DNA from: Siderastrea siderea
Taxonomy: Eukaryota; Cnidaria; Anthozoa; Scleractinia; Rhizangiidae
DNA length: 64,000 bases
Direction of reading: 5' to 3'
Assembly (NCBI GenBank): GCA_964030785.1
Contig: OZ034976.1
Span: forward strand, 2,874,701 to 2,938,700
Shown: one piece after another, positions 34,585 to 46,526 of the stretch
How the letters are laid out: every line of letters starts with the position of its first letter
How positions within the stretch are numbered: the first letter of the stretch is position 1
The notes under the pieces: generated by a model
The model's input: the letters and a program-made list of their open reading frames with translations, nothing else
The model's database searches: none
Told to the model about the DNA's origin: nothing
Made by a program: the position numbers and the translations under genes

Positions 34585-35917
34585 TCTGGTACTCTGCGAC
34601 TGTCTACTGCAATTAAGAGTTACTGTCCACTGGATCTGAAGAACAGAATGCACCTGAAGGACTAAACTGGAACCGGTCAGCTGAAGAATTAAATGCCAAG
34701 AAGACTACAGATCATTGAGCATCATAGGTAGTTAGTGTAAGTAGGCGAGGTTAGCTGCCAATGCAGCGATGACGTCTGAAGATTGCAAGCCAGGAGCAGA
34801 CCTGAAGATGGCAAAAAAAGACAGTAATCATTTGCACTGCAATGTCAACTGGCTTGGATCAGGCAGAAGAGTAGACAGAATAGCAGCATAAACAAGTATA
34901 ACTTATTCAGCTGCTTCAACTAATGTTGTTGCACAGACTTCATGCAACACCGAAATGTGTAAGGTTTGCTGAAGCACAAATAAATCTTTTATCATAATGG
35001 ACATTGATGTACAAGTTGTTACTAATACAGGTAGATAATGAGTAACTGGCACGCAAACCCAGTACACATTTGAATAGTAACAAAATATTCATTACATTAT
35101 TCACCATAAGGACATCATCTTGGACATTAACTCCTTAATACCCCGGTATTTAATTATTCTACTCATGTACGACAGTTGCGTAATTGAAGCTTGTACTCAG
35201 CAACATTTGTTGAAGCAGCTGTTAATATTATTTAATTGGCCAGCCGGTTCCCTCTTTCGGGTAAGTGAAGTCCTGATCGAGCAAACCAACATCCAAGTTA
35301 CTCACATCAGGAGCCATGAGAGAAACATTGTGGCCACATGGATTGATGACGTCATGGCAGCAACCCGTCTAAGGTGGGGCCAATTTTCATGGTACAACTT
35401 CTGCTAGAAACTGTTGCATTATGACTTTAGAGCTGGGAATGTGTGAAGATCGCATACAGTTCACACAAGGCTGAGTCCAGCATTCAAACCTGGAAAATGC
35501 TAGTGGGAGGCCAATGCTCTCACCTCTGCAACAACCTGGCAGCCCCTCATTCATGGTTGGGATTGTTAGATATACGTTAGCATTTTTCCAAACTGTCTGC
35601 AACAGTTGTGGCAAAAGCTGCACCATGTCAATTGGTCCGAAGCTAAACACTACGACCTGGCATCTGGTATGTGGAGCATACGCGCGATGCAGTATGTTGC
35701 ATGACATTGGAAGGTAAAATCCATTCCAAAAATCTTTGTTCAATCCATCTCTTGTTTTAACTCTGTATACCTGGAGAAGGCACCGTATGTACCTGTACAT
35801 TGAATTGTTACACAGGAAACAATGCCGGGTGAAACTGATGTTGCCTTTAAGTTTTGATGAATATGATTCGATTTTCGGTTCGAATTTTGACACGTTGTTG
35901 TCTTCGACTTGAATTCG

Positions 35918-36018
35918 ATTTTGCTACAGTTCATTTCGACCTTTATACAGCATTCGGCTATGGACATTTGAAGGCTTGGTATCGAGAATGGTTCGACATC
36001 AAGCCAACAATAATCCCT
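35918..36018. repeat. Target-site duplication of the L1 insertion, 3'-side copy
   Basis: 101 bases (TTTTGCTACAGTTCATTTCG ... CAACAATAATCCCT) repeated at 37178-37278 with only three or four differences. The element's poly(A) (poly(T) on this strand) begins at the very next base. Confidence 0.93.
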
Positions 36019-37177
36019 TTTTTTTTTAATTTATTTGCATATTTCACATATACAGTTACATACATACATAGCATATTTTAAAAATCACTCTAACACTCAG
36101 TAACAATAACTCACTCTCACTCTCACAATAACAACATTAACTTACTCTCACTCTCTCAGTCTCACTCTCACAGTAACACTATTAACGCACTCTCACTCTT
36201 ACACATAAAAAACATTACATTATTGCATGTCCGTTTTAGCCTTACAATGTGTGAATATATCTTTATAAAATAAATAGATCTATAATAGTGACAATATCCA
36301 TTCTTCTCTAAATTTATCTAAATTGTTATTTTTCGTACAAATGTACTTTTCAGTTTCATATTTTAAATTAACTTTAAATTTAAAGCCACGTACGTTTGGA
36401 AGTTCTTTATTTCTTCTACAATCCCATAAATATATTTTTCCTAGGAGTAACAGGTAGTTAAGTAAGAGGCATCCTGGTGTTAGAACACCAATTAAAACTT
36501 CCTTCCAATTAAGATGTATTTGTTGACTTGTCCAAAACAGATAATAGGACTCGAAATCTTTCCAAAAAGAGCTTGAGTGTGAACAATCATAAAAGAAATG
36601 GTGCAATGTTTCTGATTCCTGCTTGCAGAAAGAACATAGATTGTCTGAAATGTAACCAATTTTATGTAATTTTGAATTTGTGTAGAGTATGGAATTCAAC
36701 ACTTTGTACTGAAAAGCCTTTACATATGGCTCAAAAGTGGCAGAATGGGGGAGTAAAAAAGCATTTTTCAATGCTTCGTCTGATAAGTTTAGGTCACTTT
36801 TCAATTTTTGCGCGAGATTAGGAGGACGTGCCTTCTTAAGTACTAACAGAGAATAGTAATCTTTTGATTTCCTTTTGGTTACGTCAAAAAGGTCATTGAC
36901 CAAATTAAAAGATGGGTTTTGGAACTGGAATGGATACACGTAATCTAGATTGGGATTTCGTAGGTTAGGGGGAATTGAATGACGCAAACCAGTCCATTCC
37001 AGAAAGTTGGTCTTTTCTAAGTGTTTTTCAGCTAATTTGTAAGAATCGATATTATTGAGGTCAAATCGAAGGTCTCTTGTAGTTTGGATTCCATAGTGAA
37101 AATACTTTTTATAAAATACTGGTTTATTATTGATTCTGATTTCCTGGTTATTCCAAAATAATGTATTGCCATTTTTT
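36019..37177 (-). mobile_element. 5'-truncated L1-type LINE
   Basis: A 1.16-kb minus-strand fragment with a poly(A) tail (T-run at 36019-36028), a 3' UTR with CTCACTCTCA-type simple repeats, and the C-terminal end of the reverse transcriptase ORF. It is flanked by a 101-bp direct repeat. The 5' end is lost, as is usual for target-primed insertion. Confidence 0.93.
36280..37177 (-). pseudogene. LINE reverse transcriptase ORF2, C-terminal fragment
   Basis: About 298 codons, uninterrupted to the stop, covering the region after the polymerase domain. It has the NNKPVFYKKYFHYGIQTTRD segment typical of L1-clade elements after the fingers-palm region and ends with a zinc knuckle, NLCSFCKQESETLHHFFYDC (C-x2-C-x7-H-x4-C spacing), followed by SxxFW. 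The catalytic motifs (FADD) lie in the missing 5' part, so the fragment cannot act alone. The open frame continues upstream into the target duplication by chance. Lack of stops implies a fairly young insertion. Confidence 0.9.
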
Positions 37178-37278
37178 ATTTTGCTACAGTTCATTTCGAC
37201 CTTTATACAGCATTCGGCTATGGACATTTGAAGGCTTGGTATCGAAAATGCTTCGACAGCAAGCCAACAATAATCCCT
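37178..37278. repeat. Target-site duplication of the L1 insertion, 5'-side copy
   Basis: Direct repeat of 35918-36018. Sequence continues into unduplicated host DNA (GATAACCATCTGGGG). Confidence 0.93.
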
Positions 37279-37479
37279 GATAACCATCTGGGGACCCTGA
37301 GTGTTTCACTTGCGGTGTCACGTTTCAAGGACACAGAAACACTTTTGGTTTCACTGGATGCCAGATTTTTTCAAGTAGGAGGGCACCCCACCATAGACTT
37401 ATATAGGTCCTGTGGATTAATTAAGCAGTAGTGTATTAAAAAGCTCTGTAATTAATTGATCTCTGAAGTAAAATAAAAC

Positions 37480-37837
37480 TTTGAAAACTGCTGGCAATGA
37501 TGTTTATTTTCTTGTCTGTAAAACACTTTAAACTCTCTAAGCTACCACTAATAACTTAACCATTTTATTAACCTCTTTTTTGGGCGGAGCGGGGTACTGC
37601 CTTCTGTTAAACTTTAAAAATTATATTCTTGACTATCAATAGGCTACGCATGTAGCTATATTATTATGCGCATGCATTCTAGATCTTGTTGAGACTACTG
37701 CTCATTGTAACTTGTACATATTAAGCTAAGAAAATAAAACTGTCAAAAACAACATGTTGTGTTTTTTTTTTTACAACTTGCCCTCACAGGTACTAAATAA
37801 CTTTTTTTTTCAGGTTTTTTATTTTTAGTATGTGCAT
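37480..37837. repeat. Start of an interrupted array with ACTTGCC(C/T)(C)CACAGGTAC words
   Basis: Contains TGAAAACTGCTG, ACAACTTGCCCTCACAGGTA and TTTTTTTTCAG, all of which recur at 47190-47900. The two parts are separated by the two large transposons, suggesting one older array split by insertions. Confidence 0.45.
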
Positions 37838-37861
37838 TAATTTGAGGCCTACTCTGGGACC

Positions 37862-37926
37862 CAAAGTCGCCCAAAGTCGCTCTAAGTCGCCTAAAGTCGC
37901 CTAAAGTCGCTCTAAGTCGCCTTAAG
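37862..37926. repeat. Subterminal decamer array, left end
   Basis: About six units of (C)AAAGTCGCC/TCTAAGTCGC directly inside the left terminus. Confidence 0.9.
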
Positions 37927-38582
37927 GCGGGGGTAAACCTGAAAAACAGGGCATTTTTCGAAAAATTCTCACATCTAGGATTTTAATTGAAACCATAGCA
38001 AACTATATATCACTGTAAAGCTTATAGATCAAAGATTCTTAAAAAAATCTATCTTGTGTTCCAACACCAATTGTAACGTGACACCGAACATTTAAGTGAA
38101 CCACCTGCTGAGTACTACCAGTGGTTACTTGAGAAAAGATAACTCCTCCTAGATTTGCTGGAAATGAATGGTTTTTGCATCATTTTAAAGCAGGCAAATT
38201 GCTTAGTGTTTTAAGCATAGGAAATTTTGAAATGTTAAAAAGACATGGTATGATGGTTAACTAAAGTTAGCCCCATAAAACCAACATGTATTTTCAACCA
38301 TAACTTCAAGCACATTCATCATATGGAAAAATCCTATGCTTAAAACACAAAACCCATTCAGATCAACAACCCCTGAAAATTTCAGGTCAATCTGATAAAT
38401 CGTTCCCAAGATATCTTTTCTCAAAGGACAAAATATTGCGTAATGAGAAAATGAGTTTTAAACTTACAGGTAAATAAAAAAGTTTATTTTCATCAAATTT
38501 TAAGGCTCAATTATGGCCTAATTTCTTGTATTAGGCCACAACAGTCTCTATAATCAATTTAAAAGCCTCCAGCCTCATATGT

Positions 38583-39581
38583 CACCCTTTCAGCTTCGCA
38601 CAGAGCTTCTTCACGATGGGTGCGCACAAGCTGCCGAAGTCTCTACCCAGCTCTTTTCATCTTTTCCAATGCCTCATCTTCAAAGGCATCTTAGATCTTG
38701 TCCACTTGTTTGTAATAAGCAGACCTAGTGAGGCAGGGCATGTTCATTACAACACAAAATGCTGCAAGGCATTCAAAGCCACTTCCTGTCTCTATTGGGG
38801 GGTAGTCTAGACTGCCAGGGGGTTGATGTAGTATGAGAGAGTTTAGCAGAGGGCTGGACTCAGAACAAGAGCTACATTGAGGAGAAAGCTGGTCTTGAAT
38901 GCATATCTTCCTCTAAAATCAAGGTCCCTTGAGAAAGAAAAACAGTGATTAGGCAAAATAAACATAAATTAAACAATCATACACGGACAAGAGAAATAGT
39001 CATATGAATTGCATTTACAGATGTAACTGCATGTCATCAAAATAAAACAGAGTATTTGCTTATTGTTACAACATTAATTTTTATGCAAACTCTTACATAG
39101 AAAAAACGAAAACTGTTTAAGAACAAGTCTCAGATATTGATTTCAAGGAAAAAAAATTTCGTCCTGTCTCCAGTGCTGAGAGTTCCCAAGTAAAACCAAA
39201 GGGAGTTACGGATGATGCAACAGATAGAAAATTCTCACCTCCTTTACACACGTGTGCACTTGAGACTGAGGAAGATAGATTCTTTAGATCTATCAATCTG
39301 TATCCTTCGCATTCCGCCGTTTGAGAGCGTGCTTCATCATCAGAGCTTTCTACTAAAAGATCCTCGCTGTCACGTTTGAGTTTATTTCTCAAGGAGCCAA
39401 CGGGTTCAACTGAGTCTGAGTCAGATAGCTGAGAATCATGAGATGTGCCTGGAGTTGAAGCAGTGATTTCACCATCGACAGGCTAAAGCTCCTGTGGTTT
39501 TACAGCATATCTTTGCCGTTCAGAAAGTGGTCTGCCTTTTCTTATTCTTTTGTTAGTCGTTTTCGTCTTCTTTCCGGCCAT
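38583..39581 (-). pseudogene. Mutator-like transposase, broken
   Basis: First exon 39239-39581 starts MAGKKTKTTNKRIRKGRPLS, a basic N-terminus. It has an in-frame TAG at 39483-39485, then continues through a Ser/Asp-rich stretch to EGYRLIDLKNLSSSVSSAHV-C, a pattern I recognise from the N-terminal region of animal Mutator-like transposases. It ends at donor GGAG|GTGAGA. A later exon (about 38583-38812) encodes GFECLAAFCVVMNMPCLTRS-AYYKQVD with two in-frame stops (38691-38693 and 38643-38645). The catalytic DDE core was not found. The gene is dead; the family name comes from remembered patterns, not a search. Confidence 0.75.
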
Positions 39582-39794
39582 TCTTGGTGAATTTTAAGGT
39601 GATGAACACGATGAAGAATCTCTGTTTACACTTTCGATCGAATCGCTCACGAAATCTATCCCATAGTGATTTTTTTTCGGTTAACTACGTCAAGTAAGAT
39701 TCAATGAATTGTCCTGAGTCGATGGTGACGCTGTTTTGCAATGAACACAGGGGAAAACGTTGTAATCAACTGATAAACAAAGAAATGCGTTTGT

Positions 39795-39808
39795 CGTTGC
39801 CATGGAAA
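39795..39808. promoter_or_regulatory. Imperfect X-box upstream of the transposase
   Basis: GTTGCCATGGAAAC, one base from the symmetric RFX X-box, about 215 bases upstream of the transposase ATG on its 5' side. It may have served the element's promoter; inference only. Confidence 0.3.
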
Positions 39809-39966
39809 CCAAATCAGTGGACAGAGGCGGGAATTTTAAAATCGCTCGTTAAGGTAGAAAAAGTCAATTTCTCACAAAAAAAGTTTCTAAAAGTTAACTT
39901 TAATACCTCAAGGGTAGTTTTCCGGGAAAAACAAAAAATCACATTTTTCACGAAAATTCAGGTTTA

Positions 39967-40067
39967 CCCCCGCCTTAAATCGCCCAAAGTCGCCCAAAGT
40001 CGCCCAAAGTCGCCCAAAGTCGCCTAAAGTCGCCCAAAGTCGCCCAAAGTCGCTCTAAGTCGCCTTA
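39967..40067. repeat. Decamer array GTCGCCCAAA
   Basis: Eight to nine near-perfect 10-bp units, (A)GTCGCCCAAA, followed by GTCGCTCTAA. It pairs as an inverted repeat with the left subterminal array. Confidence 0.95.
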
Positions 40068-40599
40068 AATCTCTTGTATGTAGTTTATATATTAATGGTA
40101 AACTATGTAAAACTTGCCAAGGCTGTTGCCTAACCAGAGCCCTATACAATAAAATGCCCAAGGAATCATCCTGGGGCCCCTAAGTTTCTTGTTGTGACAC
40201 TTACTAACTCACAGGTTTCACTTAATGCCTTACTTTTTGGCCTGTGACCAATTCGGCAACAACCTTGCTTGCTAGCTGTTGTTAAGGTCATTGTTGCATG
40301 TTTATGTACTACTAATGTCTTTAGTGTGCGGGTCCATACCAACATCACAAGAGGTCATTAGAAATTCCAAGGGGGGTGGGGGCAGTGGAGGCTTTTGAAA
40401 GCCACCAAACTAGAATTTCCAGAAGGGTGGGGTGGAATAGGGGGTTGGGGGAGCATTCAAACTAAAACATTTTCATGGGGATAGTATGGATATTTTCTGT
40501 AACAATGCATGATGGTGTACCATGATGATTCCCATGTACATGTATACCACAACTGTACTTAGGTTCACCTTGGCATTTCCAATTAAGTCACTGAAGGTT

Positions 40600-40745
40600 A
40601 CCTAAAATTGCCTAAAGTCGCTCAAAATGGCCCAAAGTCGCCTGAAGTCGCCCAAAATCGCCTTAAATCGCCCAAAATCGCCCGTAACTTTGGACAAAAT
40701 AAGCTAAAATCGCCTAAAGTCGCCTTAAGTCGCCCAAAGTTACGG
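40600..40745. repeat. Degenerate decamer array, right terminus
   Basis: About ten diverged CGCC(C/T)AAA(G/A)T units running up to the right terminal inverted repeat. Confidence 0.85.
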
Positions 40746-40885
40746 CGACTTTGGGTCCCAGAGTAGGCCTAATTTGCAAACAACCAACAATGCAGTGCTT
40801 TAAAGCAATAAAATAATTCTAAAAATAATTCTAGAATACTGTACACCATAAGTTGTAGTATTGGAAGCATTAAATCATTGAAAAA

Positions 40886-41190
40886 CACAGGAAAATCGAG
40901 TGTGTTAAATAACACCGAGCGTGGTATAAATTTACACGATATTCGTGCTACCACGACACTGACAGAGTGTAATTACAACATTACACCAATTTTGCGTTAG
41001 ATAACACCAAAATGGTGTAATCGAATCAGGATGTAACACCTTCTTGGTGTCTTTTTACACTAAAGCTGTGTAGCAAAAACCTTGCAAGGTTTTTTCAGGA
41101 TTTAACACCGCTGGTATGTAATTTAACACTGCATCGTGTAAGTCAAGCACGAACAAGGTGTAAAGTAACACCAAATGTCAATTACATTTT
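40886..41190. repeat. Left subterminal GGTGT/ACACC block
   Basis: More than ten TTACACC, AACACC or GGTGTAA words in 300 bases, in both orientations. Confidence 0.8.
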
Positions 41191-42388
41191 CTTGTCGGGC
41201 ATCGATCAGGCAACTTACTAAAACGACTAGATTACCTCCACATATGACGTCTGGGCTGCAAAATCAGCTTATAATCAAATAGAATTTATTGTACAAGGTA
41301 GCTAAAAAGATAGGTTTGCTGTTTAGATTGGTGGATAGCTCAAAATAACTACCGTTTTATAAGATCTGGAAAAAAATCCGTCATTAAATACAATATAATA
41401 CGAGGGACATTCTGATTATTTGTTTTCGTGAGCAGCTAATGCGCAAAAGATTTACCACAAGCCTGGAAGATAATAAGGGTTGCAGCGGTGAGACAAGCTG
41501 AAATTATGCAAGTTGCACTAGCAGTGGCGGACATTGGATTACGCCACATTTTAGGGGAGTTTCATATGTATAATTTCTCTTTTCGGCAAGGATTGAAATA
41601 AATATTAATGGTCAGTGCAGATGACAGTTTCCCTTTTTTTTTTTTTACTTTTTTCACGAGCGGATTGTTCGAGGATTGTCTACTACTGCCCGGCAGGTAT
41701 TGCGGTCAGCGGTGCCTCGCTGCTCTTGATGTGCTGTGCGCACACTAGCACACAATGACACGAAACGAGCACATGCTTCAAGCGATATTCGATTCTTTTC
41801 TTGTGCCTGTCGTTTATTCCGCGTACATTCTGGTTTCTGGCATTGCTTGATGTCCTGCTACTGCAATCCCGTCAATAAGACACGCGGTAAGTGACTTTAT
41901 TTGGTAATTTTAAGTCAAAACGAGTGAATACAAACTTAGTACTAGCTCTGACAGCGGACAACAGTCATGAATGTCATTAAGACATGCTTTGTTCAAATTG
42001 TATCTCAACTCTTAAACACATAATTATCACGCCAAAAATCTCGAAATGCCCATTTTCAAAATGCTTTTCTTGTGAGTAAAATGAAAGAAACAGTTCGATG
42101 AACGGTTTTTCGGGTGTTCGAAACGAGCGCCATTTGCAGTCAGTTATAAATTTGATTGTTTACAAACGGCGGTTTTGTTGTATTTGAATATAAATGTGGT
42201 CCAAAATATCGCCAAACACAGTTAATGACCTTTACTAATGTGAGAAAAGTAGCCTAAAACGAAATACAGAATACAGATGGCCCAAACTTGTCAGTTTTAA
42301 GATTTGAATAATTTTACGAAGATTTGGCGGTACGAAAATTTATGCAGTTTTATCATTTTGGCGCCAAAAGTCGTCGAATACAATGTCG

Positions 42389-42955
42389 CTTCTACCCGCT
42401 CATTACTTGGACTGTGCTCATTCAAAGATGGTGATTATTTATCAGAATTTGTCACAGCGGAACAGAAAAAATGAGAATAGAAATCGACAAATCTTTTCCT
42501 TTTTCTTTTTATTTTAAATTCAATGTCACCCTCTCTCTGAAGGACACAGTGTGCATTGCATAGTTGTGTAAAGTGGTTTTCCGCTTTTAACCAGCTCCAA
42601 TGTTGAGTGGCTTATGCCCGCTCATTACTTGGACTGTGCTCGTTCAAAGATGGTGATTTTTTTAAAATCAGAATTTGTTAAAGGAACACAGAAAAATTCA
42701 GAATAGAAAGGTTAACTGACACATCTTTTGCTTTCACTTTTAAATTTTGAATTCAATGTCACCCTCTCGTTGAAGGACACAGTGTGCCTTTTTTGCGCTC
42801 GCCCCAATTTTTGCGCGGCTATAAAAACAAAAAATGCCTTGAACGCCTTACGGAAATGCTTGCTACGCAGGCTACAGTGTGCCTTGTATAGTTGTGTGAA
42901 GTGGTTTTCGGCTTTTAACCAGCTCCAATGTTGAGTGGCTTCTGTCCGCTCAGTC
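42389..42955. repeat. Tandem repeat, ~220-bp unit, copies 1 and 2
   Basis: Each unit carries CCCGCTCATTACTTGGACTG, TCAAAGATGGTGAT, AATGTCACCCTCTC and CAGCTCCAATGTTGAGTGGC. Copy 2 contains a half-copy of the 15.7-kb foldback element at about 42797-42882. Copies 3 and 4 follow at 44135-44450. Confidence 0.88.
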
Positions 42956-44134
42956 AGGGATAGTGCTACTCGTTGAAGTCCTTGAAAACCCCTAGAATTT
43001 AATTTTAGATTTCAAGGGTGCTTGAAAAGCCCTTGAAAAGAAGAATTTCTGCTGAAAGTGCTTGAAAACTCCTTGAATGTTTGCTCAGATGGGAAAAAAT
43101 ATTGGATTATATCAAAGTAGTTCAAAGATAAGTTAAAGCATTGAGCACAGATTTTAAAATCAGGGACAGAATTTTCGAAAATGTACGTCTAATCCTGTGT
43201 TGTTACATGCTGGGTGGAATTCTGTGTTGTGTGAATTGCATTCTGGGATCAGTCTCTTAACTATGTGATCAGGTGGAAGCCATCTTGTACGTCTTGTATG
43301 GGTAGTTAGGGTGATCGGACAAAAACTCATCTAAACATGAATCGAAATGCCTGGCAGAGGTGAGCGTGTTTTCAATTCTGATTTAGCTTGTAGACGTTGT
43401 GTAATAAGATTGGTTACAAGGTGTCAAAGATGATAAACGTGCTGCCTATTGTTAGCTGTGCTGCTGACAGTTTAAATAAGGGAGCATAGGGAAAGCAGCT
43501 TTGAGGTTTCATCTGGAAGGAGCGAAACACGAAGCACGTGTTATGGATTCTGCAAAATCAGTTGCTATTGCAGACGATATTCATGATCAGATAGAGACAC
43601 TAAAATCGTGATTTTTTTACTGCCATTCTGTGTGTTCAGGAGTTTTTAAGATCTCAGGCCAGAATTATAACAATTTTATCCTTTCCTATAGCCTGTTGTA
43701 CTTCAGTGTGGTTGTCAGTATGTGTCTGCCATCAACTTTCAGTCAAAAACACAAACATTGCTTTCAGACTATACAATATTGTTGTTAAGATTATTGTTGA
43801 GATTATTGTTTGGCGTTGTGTTGCTTTATTGGATTATGTGTTTGGTTTTCCTCACCGTATACAACTTATATATGGTGGTTATGCATCCCTGATGAATTAT
43901 CACAGACTTAATATTGATGTTGCATTTTTGGTCATTTCCCTTAAAATGCATTTTATATCCTGGGGGTGGCGGGGGGGGGGGGGGTTAAAGTAGCTATTGA
44001 CCAATGAAAACATATCAAAAGATAATGCAAGACAAAGTAAACTTGCTATGAACACTCCTTGAAAACTCAGTTTTTTTGGTGCTTGAATACTCCTCGAATA
44101 CTCCTTGAATGTTATATCCGCAAACCAGCATGAA
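42956..44134. other. ~1.2-kb insertion splitting the tandem array
   Basis: It interrupts the array between ...GTCCGCTCA and TTACTTTGACTG. Both ends hold direct-orientation words of the type CTTGAAAACTCCTTGAATG (about 43000-43090 and 44050-44110), and a G-run lies at 43970-43984. The start CAGGGATAGTG is hAT-like but no matching right terminus was seen. The 95-aa frame inside is not convincing. Confidence 0.45.
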
Positions 44135-44450
44135 CTCTGCTCATTACTTTGACTGTGTTTATTCAAAGATGGTGATTATTTATCAGAATTTGTCAGAGCG
44201 GAACAGAAAAAATGAGAATAGAAAAATCAATCGACAAATCTTTTACTTTCTCTTTTCATTTTGAATTTAATGTCACCCTCTCTCTGAGGGACACAGTGTG
44301 CCTTGCATAGTTGTGTAAAGTGTTTTTCCACTTTTAACTAACTCCAATGTTGAGTGGCTGCTACCCGCTCATTACTTGCACTGTGCTTCTTCAAAGATAG
44401 TGATTATTTATCAGAATTTGCCAAAACAGGACAGACAAACTTAACTCACA
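44135..44450. repeat. Tandem repeat, ~220-bp unit, copies 3 and partial 4
   Basis: Same words as 42389-42955 (CTCATTACTTTGACTGTG, AATGTCACCCTCTCTCTGA, CTCCAATGTTGAGTGGCT). Confidence 0.88.
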
Positions 44451-44549
44451 AATCTTGCAAGGGGGAAAAAACAGTACAATAGCATTGCCATTTTTTTTCC
44501 CATCAAAGTAGCAGAGGGTCAGATTTGTACTGTAGTAGAGTCCTGGCCC

Positions 44550-45690
44550 TCATTACCTACATGTACAGTGTTAAACAGGAACAGACTGAGTGATACATCC
44601 AACTCACTGAATAATATACACAAGTGACCAAACACATCTGACAAAGCATTGGTCGCTCTGTTGATTTCATTCTTTTGTTTCATGAAGCAAAGAATTTAAT
44701 TGGTTTCTTTTGTTTAGGTTTTTAACAAAAAAAAACAGAAGATGGGAACCTCATTTTTTGGTCTTTTCTGGAAAACTAAGCGTAAACTGGCAGGAAAAGA
44801 ACAGGGATGCTCTCTGAATAAATTGAAGCCCACATGCAAAATATTTTCACGCACTTTCAAGCTAAAAAAAATTGACCAAAAAAAATCTCTTAGGGGACTT
44901 TCCACTAGCCTCTTCAAATGTTGTTTACATATAGAGTGGTCCAAAACTGACTGAGTGATACACACAACTGACCAGCATACCACTCAGTAAGTCATGTTAT
45001 CACTCACTGAATTGAATATACCTTTCACTCAGCTGTTTATACCAACTGGTCAATTGTAGGTATGGACTGGTCGGTCAGTTTTGTGTACCCCTTTGCCAGT
45101 TGTGTTTACCACTACAGCTGTTAAGTCAGTTATATCACTAAGTGAGTTGTGTGGAGCTATCCACAATTTCACTGAGTGGTTCCTCAGCTAAAGGAGCATT
45201 ACACACAACTGACAACTGACCTGAATGATACAACTGACCCAGGGGTGTACACAACTGACTGAGTGGTAGCCATAACTGATCAAGTAACTGGGGGGTACTC
45301 ACAAGTTAGCAAGTGGTGCACACAACTCACAGGGTGCTAAATGACTGAGTGAAACACAGTTGTAAAAGTTGTGTTTTTAGTGGTGCACATAACTGTCTTA
45401 GTAGACAAAACAGGTACATGTAGTCACAACTGACTGAGTGTCAAACTGGTGGTCCACCCTGCTCTTCCAAGTGGTATAAAGACTGTATGTAATATTACTC
45501 AACTTACTGTGTGATCCACATAACTGATCTAGTGGTATAAACAACTGAGTGAACTGATTGAGTGGTTTACTCAATTGACTGAGTGGTATACAATACTGAC
45601 CAAGTACATGTATTAAACACTTAACAGACTGAGCAATACAGTACATGTATGTACAACTGTCTGACAGAGTATTTCAACTAACTGCACAAT
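44550..45690. repeat. Degenerate minisatellite CAACTGACTGAGTGGTA
   Basis: Over about 1.1 kb the motif ACAACTGACTGAGTGGTA-TA and variants (ACTGACCAGCATACCACTCA, CAACTGACCCAGGGGTGTAC) recur, mostly 20-30 bases apart. Stretches between 44650 and 44940 are less repetitive. No coding evidence. Confidence 0.75.
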
Positions 45691-46526
45691 AAGTGTTACT
45701 GAGGGCTGTTTTTTTATAGAGTTGTAGTGGTATTTTTTAAATTTTGTATATAGCTGACCAACGTAAGTTTGTTTCCAGATTTTGGTGAATCCTCCAAAAA
45801 GGAATAAACTTAAATAAGTGACATTCAGTATTGCCTAATCATGGTCATACAAGTGGGTAATTAATATAGCATTACTAATTTTTTTTTTTTTTTTTTTACA
45901 GTGAACTGATGAATCGGATGGAGGTGGTTTCTGAACTGGGTGTGGTTTATCATCAAAATCATTCACTCAATCTGCACTTATTGACTTCATTTTTCTATAA
46001 CAACTAGAAAAGTACTTCAAATTAAAATGCCTTTTGAAAGGCCTTTTATTTTTGTATGGGTTTGGTTTTCATTATTTTGGCACATCAACTTAGGTGTTAA
46101 CAAAAGTGAAGCATACAGAAGTTAATGCACTGTTTGGACTGGAATCTTTGTAGCTTTCTTATTTTTATAACTATCTTACCCAGTGTCACTACTTTATTGA
46201 ATTCTAAGGCATTAGAGTAGCATCTTTGTAATTTATAGTGAGTTTCCAAGGTCACACTGAAAGGTTTATTTTTCTACATGTAGACTTATCGTTTTTTGGA
46301 AAAAATCGTATTTTGGGACACATTTTGTTTTAAGGTATAGTATACCAAATAAATATTCACTTTGAAATAAATTTGGAAACTAGAGATGTCTGTCTCCTTC
46401 AGCAACAATAATTACAATGTTTAAGTAGCCCACATGCATCTTTTATTTTAGTGTTGGAAGTACACTAGAACAGTGCTAACGTAACACGTGGAGGGTGTTA
46501 TTCAACAAAGTTGGAAGTGCTATGTT

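Larger units (their letters stand above)
37846..40769. mobile_element. Mutator-like DNA transposon, 2.9 kb
   Basis: Perfect 26-bp terminal inverted repeats begin GGCCTACTCTGGGACCCAAA. The flanks TAATTTGA (37838-37845) and TAATTTGC (40770-40777) are an 8-bp target duplication with one mismatch. Inside lie decamer arrays of the type GTCGCCCAAA at both ends and a decayed minus-strand transposase gene. A second inverted pair (AAGGCGGGGGTAAACCTGAA near 37925, inverted near 39955) lies just inside the arrays. Mutator-like membership rests on the transposase fragment and the target length. Confidence 0.92.

Noticed and set aside
35387..35893. 168-aa minus-strand frame
   Set aside because: No recognised motif, and a 67-aa plus frame overlaps. 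Could be a gene remnant, but unsupported.
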